A stretch of 12,856 nt of DNA from DATLYB01 sp964502525 (GTDB lineage Bacteria > Bacteroidota > Bacteroidia > Chitinophagales > CAIOSU01): assembly GCA_964502525.1 (NCBI GenBank), contig CAZCXH010000152.1, forward strand, positions 1 to 12,856, read 5' to 3'. The notes beneath the pieces were generated by a model, which was given only the letters and a program-made list of their open reading frames with translations, searched no databases and was not told where the DNA came from. Shown in pieces: positions 1-7,800 of the stretch (the stretch's first letter is position 1; each line of letters opens with the position of its first letter). The position numbers and the translations under genes are program-made.

Positions 1-3000
1 CAATGCGCGCAACCCGGTGTAGCTGTCCGCTGTGAGCAAACCTTTCGCAACCAGCTCGCTGATTGCGCTTTCGATCTGACCATCGAGCAGTTTCGCACCC
101 TTGGCGATATCGTGATAAAATGACGCGCCATTGCTTTTCAGAAAATCGAAAACCGTTTTCGCAAGCACCGGCAGATCCTGATGATTTCCGTTTGAGCCGG
201 AATAGACGCTTTTGAATAAATTCACATTTGTCCGGTTGATGAGCGTGATGGGCGTGGTCTTAATCGGGCTTGCCCCCTTCTGCTCCGATGTGCCATTTGT
301 GCTATTGGAAATTGTGGTTCTGAATTTTCCCCATAAAATTTTCCCTGAAAGGCAAAGCCCGTCCAGCCATTGATAGTCGTAGTCCTTCACGCGGGAAGGC
401 AGCAGGTCGCTCTCCCATGAGGCTGCCTGCGCCTCGAATCCTTCCAATTGCTCAACAACTTTTTCCAATGCGAGATGTCCTTCCTGCTGCGTGGTCGCAT
501 CGAAGTGATGCCATGAAAAAAGGAATCGCATGAAATCAGCAATGGAAACCGGCTCGATCTCTTTGCGCAGTTTTCCCAGCGTGTAGCGGTGGATGCGTGA
601 GAGCAGACGTCTTTCACACCACTCCAATTCATTAAGGTCAGGGGTGAAATTTCCACGGAAAACAAAACCTTCGTTTTCCAAAACCGTTAGCGCCAGATCA
701 ATCCGGGTTGCCGGAAGATTCATCGAAGCCGCGATGTCTTTCGATTGTACAGGTCCCAATGCTTCCAATCTTCCGCGAACCAATTCTTTAAGCGCTTCAT
801 CTGTTTGAGGAAGAATTGCATTAAGTTTTTTTGGAAGATGGATAACCGGAATTGTTTTCGCTTCGGGATAAACGCTTTTGATTTGAGGAAGCCTTTCCGT
901 TGCGCACCAAATATTATGTGTGCCGACATTCACTGAAGTTGCCCTTTGCTGCGATGTAAGTTCAGCAAAGAAGTTTTCCCACGATTCGTTTTTCCCTTCT
1001 TCTTCTGTGATGAAACCAAACAACACCAGCGCGTCATGCAACTCATCGGCATTGGAGGACTGAGGCCAGGCTTCAGCCTGAACCGTTCTGACCGCTTCCA
1101 TATCCAGCTTGCCCAAATCTTTTGCCGCGGCAGGATCAAGCCATCTGCGATTCTGAACAGCGTTTGTCCTTCTTTCCTCAAGTGGCGCATCATCTAAGAA
1201 AGCAAAAGGACGCGCGTTGAGAATCTCTGCAGCAAATGGTGAAGGTTCGCGCAAATCTTTTGCAACGAGGTTGATTTTCCCGCTTTTTATTTTCGCAAGC
1301 AGTTTTTCCAGTTCTTCGATATCCATCGCTTCGTAAAGACAATCATGGATGGTTTGATTCACAAGCGGATGGTCGGGGATTTCGCGGTCGCCTGCAATGT
1401 TTTCAAGGCAGGCAAGCTGATCGGGGAAAATAAGCGCTACCAAATCCTCCGACAGCGAGCGCTGGATTTGCGGAGGCACCTTCTTCCCCCCGCGTCTGCG
1501 CGGGATGGCAAGTGCGCGGGATGCGTTCCAGCGCCAGCGCGCCCCAAACATCGGTGCATCCAGCAAGGCTTGAGTTAAAACATTTCTTACGGTTTTCGCA
1601 GAGAGGTAATCGAAAACTTCTTCCAACGGAAAACTGTGCGTAGCGCCAAGCGATAAGATGATTGCATTTTCCGTTGCAGCAGCCTGCAACTCGAAATTGA
1701 ATTTGCGGCAGAATCTTTTTCTCAAAGCCAGTCCCCAGGCACGGTTGAGCCTGCTGCCGAAAGTGGAATGAATCACAAGATGCATGTCGCCTGCTTCGTC
1801 AAAAAACCTTTCGAGCACCAGCGTTTCCTGTGATGGCATCACTGCGAGAGCCGCTTTGCCGGCAGCGAGGTAAACGGTGAGCTGGTCAGCCGCGGCATGT
1901 GGAAGATGCAGCTCCTTTTCAAGATAATCAAGCGAGTTTTTTTTCCATTCTTCGCTTTGAGGATTATCATCACTGATTTCTTCCAGCGGTTTTAAATCGC
2001 TGAGGTCTCCCAGCCTGAGGGAGATTTCATCTTTCAGCCGGGCAACCGATTCTGATAGCTCTGTCGTTCTTCCGGGCGCCTCGCCAAGCCAGAACGGGAT
2101 GTTTGGCGGCTGCCCCTGGGCATCTTCCACGCGCACTTTGCCGGTTTCAATTTTCACGATGCGCCATGAGTTGTTGCCCAACTGGAAGATATCTCCCTCC
2201 ATGCTTTCGATGGCAAAATCTTCATTTAATGTTCCGATGGGAATATTCTCGGGTTCAAGCACCACATCATAGTCGAAGTTGTCGGGAATCGCGCCACCGG
2301 AAAGCAACGCTGTGAGCCGCGCGCCCTTCCTGCCGATCACCCGCTCGTTCACCATGTCATAATGCAGATAGGCAGACCTGCGCCCGTTGCGGGTGGTGAA
2401 TCCTTCTGACAGCATTTTGATGACTTCATCAAACTCTTTACGCGAAAGGGTAAAGTAGGGATAAGCCCTTTTGACGAGGGCGAAAAGTTCATCCGTTTTA
2501 TATTCCCTGCACGAAACTTCCGCCACGATTTGCTGCGCGAGAATGTCGAGAGGCTTTTCAGGCATAACGATTTTATCCAATTCACTGCGCCTCACCGAAT
2601 CAAGCAAGGCTGCACATTCAAGCAGGTCATCGAGGCTGAGCGGGAACAGCCGTCCTTTTGGGGTTCCCCTGACGCTGTGCCCGGAGCGCCCCACGCGTTG
2701 CAGGAAAGTAGCGATGGAGCGCGGAGAGCCGATCTGAATCACCAGATCAACGGAGCCGATGTCAATGCCGAGTTCGAGGGAAGCAGTTGCCACCAGGCAT
2801 TTCAGCGAGCCTGATTTCAGTCGCTGCTCTGCATCGAAGCGATGGTCTTTTGACATGCTGCCGTGATGAGCGGTGACCACTTCTTCGCCAAGACGGTCGG
2901 TGAGGTTATGCGCCATGCGCTCGGCAAGCCTGCGCGTGTTCACGAAGATTAAAGTGGTTTTATGTTCCTTAATCAATTGCTCGATTCTGTCATACATCTC

Positions 3001-3987
3001 CAGCCATACTTCATTGGGCATAATGGCTGTGAGTGCAGATCGCGGAAGTTCAAGGGCGATGTCCAGCTTGCGGGTGTGACCGGTGTTGACGATGGTGCAG
3101 GTGTGGCCAGATGGCTGGCGCAAGCGTCCGCTTGTGCGCGCCTCACCCCCGCCCCCTCTCCGAAGGAGAGGGGAGTCCGAGCCTTCTTCCTTTATAGCAC
3201 CTCCAAAAGAAGGCGTCCGGATTGTATTGTAAGCAGAATGGAGTTTATGATTTGCATTTGGATTGGAAATTTTTTTGCCCTTAGAAAGTGATAAAGTTTG
3301 GACTCCCTCTCCTTCGGAGAGGGGCGGGGTGAGGCTTCCCGTCAGAAAATCCGCGACCTGCTCAATGGGTTTTTGTGTGGCTGATAGACCGATACGTACC
3401 AATTTTTTCCCTGCAAGTTTTTCCAATCGTTCGATGGAAAGCGAGAGATGCGAGCCGCGCTTATCGTCAACGAGGGCATGAATTTCATCAACGATAACCG
3501 TGTGAGTGGTTGCGAGCATCTTGCGTCCATTAACGCTGGTGAGCAGAAGATAAAGTGATTCGGGGGTGGTGACGAGGATGTGCGGGGGATTTTTTGTCAT
3601 GGCGGTACGCTCAGCTGGGGGAGTATCACCGGTGCGGACCATCGCCTGAATATTGGGTTCTGAAAATCCTTCAGCAATCAGTTCTTCAGTAATGCCCTTG
3701 AGCGGAATCTGCAGGTTGCGGTGAATATCGTTGCTGAGCGCCTTAAGCGGGGAAACATAAACAACCTGCGTGGTGCTTTCCAACGTTCCTTCCAGGCTTT
3801 TTCTAACGAGATCGTCAATGGCTGAAAGAAAAGCCGCCAGCGTTTTACCGGAACCTGTGGGAGCGGCAATCAGGGTGTTCCGGTGCTTTTTGATTTCACG
3901 CCATGCCTGTAACTGCACTTCAGTGGGCGAAGTGAAGGTTTTGATGAACCAATTGGCTACCGCAGGATGGAAGAGGTTGTTCAGCAT
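1..3987 (-). CDS. lhr: Lhr-type long ATP-dependent helicase, 3' end missing
   Basis: This is a superfamily-2 3'-to-5' DNA helicase of the Lhr family, cytoplasmic, linked in other bacteria to DNA repair. The frame is open for 1329 codons from ATG 3987-3985 to the left edge. Motifs in order: Q-motif region 'SPTEVQLQAW' (20-29), Walker A 'APTGSGKT' (42-49), 'TPES' (141-144), DEIH (167-170), SATQ (202-205), 'ATASLELGIDIG' (400-411) and 'QRVGRSGH' (430-437). The Lhr-specific C-terminal part follows, with 'IPDHPLV' (870-876) and 'EWCERRLL' from 1122; this separates it from the shorter ligase-associated helicases of ~820 residues. Known Lhr proteins run to ~1400-1550 residues, so I infer that roughly 100-200 are missing. 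Residues ~218-290 are extra compared with the family and are encoded by an inserted palindromic element. I chose this start because it is ~20 residues before the Q motif. The gene is divergent from the HD-domain gene. Confidence 0.93.
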   Translation of the reverse strand, partial: MLNNLFHPAVANWFIKTFTSPTEVQLQAWREIKKHRNTLIAAPTGSGKTLAAFLSAIDDLVRKSLEGTLESTTQVVYVSPLKALSNDIHRNLQIPLKGITEELIAEGFSEPNIQAMVRTGDTPPAERTAMTKNPPHILVTTPESLYLLLTSVNGRKMLATTHTVIVDEIHALVDDKRGSHLSLSIERLEKLAGKKLVRIGLSATQKPIEQVADFLTGSLTPPLSEGEGVQTLSLSKGKKISNPNANHKLHSAYNTIRTPSFGGAIKEEGSDSPLLRRGGGGEARTSGRLRQPSGHTCTIVNTGHTRKLDIALELPRSALTAIMPNEVWLEMYDRIEQLIKEHKTTLIFVNTRRLAERMAHNLTDRLGEEVVTAHHGSMSKDHRFDAEQRLKSGSLKCLVATASLELGIDIGSVDLVIQIGSPRSIATFLQRVGRSGHSVRGTPKGRLFPLSLDDLLECAALLDSVRRSELDKIVMPEKPLDILAQQIVAEVSCREYKTDELFALVKRAYPYFTLSRKEFDEVIKMLSEGFTTRNGRRSAYLHYDMVNERVIGRKGARLTALLSGGAIPDNFDYDVVLEPENIPIGTLNEDFAIESMEGDIFQLGNNSWRIVKIETGKVRVEDAQGQPPNIPFWLGEAPGRTTELSESVARLKDEISLRLGDLSDLKPLEEISDDNPQSEEWKKNSLDYLEKELHLPHAAADQLTVYLAAGKAALAVMPSQETLVLERFFDEAGDMHLVIHSTFGSRLNRAWGLALRKRFCRKFNFELQAAATENAIILSLGATHSFPLEEVFDYLSAKTVRNVLTQALLDAPMFGARWRWNASRALAIPRRRGGKKVPPQIQRSLSEDLVALIFPDQLACLENIAGDREIPDHPLVNQTIHDCLYEAMDIEELEKLLAKIKSGKINLVAKDLREPSPFAAEILNARPFAFLDDAPLEERRTNAVQNRRWLDPAAAKDLGKLDMEAVRTVQAEAWPQSSNADELHDALVLFGFITEEEGKNESWENFFAELTSQQRATSVNVGTHNIWCATERLPQIKSVYPEAKTIPVIHLPKKLNAILPQTDEALKELVRGRLEALGPVQSKDIAASMNLPATRIDLALTVLENEGFVFRGNFTPDLNELEWCERRLLSRIHRYTLGKLRKEIEPVSIADFMRFLFSWHHFDATTQQEGHLALEKVVEQLEGFEAQAASWESDLLPSRVKDYDYQWLDGLCLSGKILWGKFRTTISNSTNGTSEQKGASPIKTTPITLINRTNVNLFKSVYSGSNGNHQDLPVLAKTVFDFLKSNGASFYHDIAKGAKLLDGQIESAISELVAKGLLTADSYTGLRAL
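3118..3334. repeat. Composite palindromic element inserted in frame in lhr
   Basis: Two inverted copies of a GC-rich sequence bound the core: 3141-3178 (38 nt) and 3300-3334 (35 nt). They match when reverse-complemented except for three one-base run-length differences (C5/C4, C5/C4, G4/G3). Each copy holds its own palindrome, CCTCTCC-GAA-GGAGAGG. The 121-nt interior contains a 7-bp pair, CCTTCTT at 3182-3188 and AAGAAGG at 3207-3213. Just outside the left copy, 3118-3139 is another near-palindrome (GCGCAAGCG / CGCTTGTGCGC). On the lhr strand all of it is translated without a stop and gives low-complexity peptides such as 'TPPLSEGEG' and 'PLLRRGGGGEA'. Similar 'CCTCTCC-loop-GGAGAGG' repeats are, from memory, widespread in Bacteroidota genomes. 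I see no clear target-site duplication. The 194-nt core is not a multiple of three, so adjoining bases must have been added or lost to keep frame. Confidence 0.85.
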
Positions 3988-4104
3988 GAACTGTATGAAA
4001 AGATAGGAGTTTTTCAGGGAAGGGAGTTTTTGGTTTTGACAAAATTTTCCTTCCTCGCAACTATAACCGCTATTTGACGCGTCTTAGAAATTCAACCCTA
4101 TACT
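3988..4104. promoter_or_regulatory. Divergent intergenic region between lhr and HD gene
   Basis: These 117 bp separate two genes transcribed away from each other, so the promoters of both should lie here or in the flanking coding ends. A loose sigma70-like pair for the plus strand is TTGACA at 4036-4041 and TATAAC at 4062-4067, but the 20-bp spacing is long. I see no match to the Bacteroidota TAnnTTTG -7 element. Neither gene has a convincing Shine-Dalgarno sequence, which is normal for this phylum. The regulatory role follows from gene arrangement; the specific boxes are weak. Confidence 0.35.
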
Positions 4105-4647
4105 ATGGACAAAGAGCAAACTATCTCTCTTTCCAACCTCGTTCTCGCACCTTACATCCAGAAAGCCATCCTCCTGACAAGGCACGCCCGCACCATCGGT
4201 GGCAATATGTTCCGCCATGCGATGTCAACGCTGGCGATACTGATAGATTACCACTATTTCGACCCGGTGCTGCTGAAGGCTTCCGTGATCCATGATCTCA
4301 TCGAAGAGATTCCTGAAACGAATACAGATGATATTAAAAGTATTGATAAGGATGGAGCGGCAGTGTTGAAACTGGTGCTGGAGGTGACGCGCAGGGCGGA
4401 AGAAACGAAAAACGATTTTCTGAAGAGGATTCTCGAATCCGGCAGCCAGGAAGCCAAAGTCCTTAAAGTTGCAGACCGGATCAGCAACCTGATTGATATA
4501 AACCTCACCCTTCAGGATAAAAAGTTCGTGACCAAATACCTGAAGGAAACCGAAGATTATATTCTGCCTATGGCTCGTCAGGTGAACGGATTTATGGTGA
4601 TTGAAGTGGAAGATTTGATCAGGATGAGAAGGGAGAAGCTGGAGTAA
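4105..4647 (+). CDS. HD-domain small alarmone hydrolase-like protein
   Basis: This 180-residue cytoplasmic protein resembles MESH1 and the hydrolase half of SpoT/Rel, which remove the 3'-pyrophosphate of (p)ppGpp using Mn2+. The length is close to MESH1 (~179). Visible motifs: R29 to H38 (HD1 region), 'HDLIEE' (63-68), 'LEVT' (92-95, like 'VEEVT' in MESH1), and 'AKVLKVADRISNL' (117-129, like 'AKLVKLADKLYNL'). The expected metal ligands are all present as H38, H63, D64 and D124, and the D64-D124 spacing of 60 equals that of D62-D122 in MESH1. Two substrate-side positions differ from the family: the RK pair reads RT (29-30), and the ED after the HD reads EE (67-68). No synthetase domain is present, so it would only hydrolyse. 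The substrate is inferred; another nucleotide is possible. It is divergent from lhr and lies 245 bp before the fibre gene on the same strand. Confidence 0.82.
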   Translation: MDKEQTISLSNLVLAPYIQKAILLTRHARTIGGNMFRHAMSTLAILIDYHYFDPVLLKASVIHDLIEEIPETNTDDIKSIDKDGAAVLKLVLEVTRRAEETKNDFLKRILESGSQEAKVLKVADRISNLIDINLTLQDKKFVTKYLKETEDYILPMARQVNGFMVIEVEDLIRMRREKLE

Positions 4648-4668
4648 ATCCAGTTGCCAGTTTCCTGT

Positions 4669-4699
4669 TTACGGTTAGAAAACATGAATTCAACCGTAA
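4669..4699. other. 8-bp inverted repeat after the HD gene
   Basis: TTACGGTT (4669-4676) and AACCGTAA (4692-4699) form a perfect 8-bp stem around a 15-nt loop, 21 nt after the HD gene's stop. No T-run follows, so it is not a standard intrinsic terminator. It could be a weak transcript-end structure, a binding site or chance. Confidence 0.3.
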
Positions 4700-4892
4700 T
4701 ACATTGCTCCATACTTCAGTAGCAAATTACGATGCCAATTTAAGGGCATTTTCCAGCATAGCCTGTCTGAAACCCTTTAATAACGGGCATTTCAAGAATT
4801 ACTTGCCTTTATAATTTCCCTGTCTTACATTATTTACCGCTTGCATGGGAGTAATTTGTAGAAACCCTATTAATAATTAAAAAAGCTGAGTC
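4700..4892. other. AT-rich leader region upstream of the fibre gene
   Basis: This non-coding stretch precedes the large fibre gene and must hold its promoter unless it is cotranscribed with the HD gene. Near the start codon (4872-4892) the sequence is rich in A and lacks a clear Shine-Dalgarno sequence, as is common in Bacteroidota. The nearest thing to the phylum's TAnnTTTG -7 box is TAATTTG at 4852-4858, one base short and without a well-placed -33 TTG, so I do not call a promoter box. No small gene or RNA is evident. Confidence 0.4.
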
Positions 4893-7800
4893 ATGAAAAA
4901 AGGGGCATTTTTCATACTGGCGATTTTATTCTCTTTCCTTGCCTTTTCACAGGTGCCGGAGGGAATTAAATACCAGGCCGTTGCGCGCGATGCTGAAGGA
5001 AATCTCATCATCAACCAGCAGATTAACATCAAAATTTCCATTATTGACAGTTCCATCGGTGGAGCGATTCAATATTCCGAAAGGAACAAGATAGGCACCA
5101 ACCAGTATGGATTGTTCAGCGTTACCATCGGGGACGGAAGTAACCGGCTGGGAACGCTCGGCACGGTCAATTGGGGCGAGGGGGAGAAGTACATCGTAGT
5201 GGAGATGGATCCCACCGGGGGAATTAACTTCCAGAGGATAGGCGTGTCCAAATTAGTTTCCGTTCCTTACGCACTTTATGCCAAAACGGCTGGCGGACCG
5301 GGGTTGAACGACACCAGCAGCAGCAACGAAGTGATCTCCGACCTTTTCTTCAACCCAATCACCAATGAATTAACCATTAATGAGTCAGGAACTGCGCACA
5401 CCATCTCCATTAACAAAGAAGCGGATGATTTAAGCGATAATGTTTTGAATGATCTTTCTGACGTGAACGCCCTTCCTGATTCCAGCGATATTCTTAAATG
5501 GGATGGGGCGCAGTGGATTGCTTCTGATGAGATGAGGATTTTCCTGAAGCATGACACTCTCATCACCACTAATGGAGACACCATGGACCTCTCGATGTTC
5601 TATGATAATACGGACAACCAGCAGCTTTCTTTCAATTCTGCCGATAACATGCTGCGCTTGACCAGTGGCGGGGCGGTTGACCTTTCAGACCTTTCAACGG
5701 ATTCATACAATGACACGATGTTCTACAACCCTGCAAGCAAATTGCTGACGATTATTGACGGTGGCGGTGTGGTGAATGCCGACCTTAGCACTGTGATCAG
5801 CTCGAACGGGGGAGACAATGATGCGCACAACGAAACGAACATATCGTTTAATTATAATAACGCTACCAATACGCTGAGCATCAGCGATGCAGACAGCACC
5901 CTTTCGGTTGATCTCACTGACCTTGTCAATGATGCGGACCCTGATCCCGCCAATGAGTTGAACCAGGCGGTCAGGCTTACCGGAAGGACGCTTGAAATTG
6001 TGGATGCCGGGGGAACGAAATCGGTGGATTTGAGCACGTTAGCCGGTGATGCTGACGCAGACCCCGCCAACGAATTGCAAACACTGTCCAACTCCCGTCT
6101 CGGCAACAACGTCACCCTCTCGATTTCCAACGGCAACAGCACCACGTTTAATGTAAATGACGCTGATTCCGACCCGAACAATGAGTTGATCCAGCAGGTT
6201 ATTCTTGACGGCACTGAGTTAAGAGTTACCGAAGGCATCACCACTTCGATCGTTGATCTGAGCAGCCTCCGGAATGACGCTGATTCGAATCCCACCAATG
6301 AGATTCAGTCCCTGAATTTCAATTCGAGCTCCAATATGCTGAGCATCAGCGGGGCCAACCAGGTGAATTTGGCTCCGCTTATCGGTACCGACAATCAGGA
6401 TTTAAGCTCAACTATCAATACGCAGCAACAAACGGTAACGATGAATATATCCGGTGGGTCCGGAACAACCTTCAGCATTGCGGATAGAGACGCTGATCCG
6501 GATAATGAGTTGATTAATCTGTTTTCATTTAATCCTGTTACCAATAATATAACCCTTGGTGACAGAGGCGACACCGCTTCACTCAATCTTCAGGATTTGG
6601 TGAATGACGCTTATAACACAGATGTGAGATTTGATTCTCTCGCTAACACCATTACCGTGACTGACGGGGGAGGCGCCAGAACCATCAACGTGGGAAATCT
6701 GGTCAGGGACGCGTACAACACAGGGTTTAGCTACAACCCGGCAACAAACACCATAACCGTAACTGACGGTGGCGGCAGCCGCACTCTGAACCTTCAGGAT
6801 TTGGTGAATGACGCCTACAACACGGAAGTGAAATTTGATTCCGTTGCAAACACGATCTCTGTCACAGACGGAGGAGGATCCAAGACCATTAACGTGGGAA
6901 ATTTGGTGCGGGATGCCTATAACACCGGCTTCAGCTATAACCCGGGTTCAAATACATTGACCGTAACAGATGGCGGAGGGAGCCGCAGCCTGAGCCTTCA
7001 GGATCTGGTGATTGACGCAACCCAGGATTTGTCATTGGCAGGGAATACATTGAGCCTGTCGGGGGATGCGTCACCCGTAAACCTCACGCCTTATCTGGAC
7101 AACACTGATAATCAAACATTAGGTTTAATCGGCAATTCACTCATCATCAGCGGTGGCAACGCGGTGATGCTGCTGGATAATAATCCGAACAATGAAATCC
7201 AGGATTTGTCATTATCAGGAAATACTTTGAGCCTGTCGGGAGATGCAACCACAGTGAACCTTGCGCAATATCTTGACAATACTGATTCGCAGATATTAAA
7301 CATAAACGGAAATAATTTGAGCATCAGTGGCGGCAATACAGTCGTTCTTTCCGACAACAGCGCCACGAATGAAATTCAGGACTTGTCGTTATCGGGGAAT
7401 GCGCTGAATCTTTCAGGTGATCCCTCTCCCGTGAATCTTTCGCAATATCTTGACAATACGGATTCGCAGATTTTAAGCGTCAGCGGAAATAATTTATCCA
7501 TCAGCGGAGGCAATGCGGTCATTCTTTCAGATAACAGCGCCACCAACGAAATACAGGATTTGTCGCTGTCAGGAGCCACCCTGAACCTGTCGGGTGATGC
7601 AACGCCTGTGAATCTGACGCCTTTTCTCGACAATACAGACTCGCAAATCCTGGGCATCAGCGGAAACAGTTTGTCCATCAGCGGTGGAAATTCCGTAGCG
7701 CTTTCAGACAACGATGCCACCAATGAAATTCAGGATTTATCAGTGTCGGGGAATACCCTGAATCTTTCCGGAGACGCGACTCCGGTTGACCTCACTCAAT

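Noticed and set aside
387..929. Short minus-strand open frames of 92 and 69 residues
   Set aside because: They lie in other frames of the continuous lhr coding sequence, which reads through here with good Lhr similarity; composition looks non-natural.
1488..1540. GC-rich near-palindromes (CCCGCG...CGCGGG) in lhr
   Set aside because: They encode the conserved Lhr stretch around 'RRRGGKKVPPQ', so the sequence is explained by coding, not by an inserted repeat.
2962..3291. Plus-strand open frame of 109 residues
   Set aside because: It is antisense to lhr and crosses the palindromic insert; no recognisable domain and no coding-like pattern.
4036..4067. TTGACA/TATAAC as the definite promoter of the HD gene
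   Set aside because: The 20-bp spacing is unfavourable and the phylum uses a different consensus, so it is only mentioned under the intergenic region.
4074..4295. 73-residue plus-strand frame overlapping the HD gene start
   Set aside because: Out of frame with the HD gene, no similarity seen, and the HD frame explains the region.
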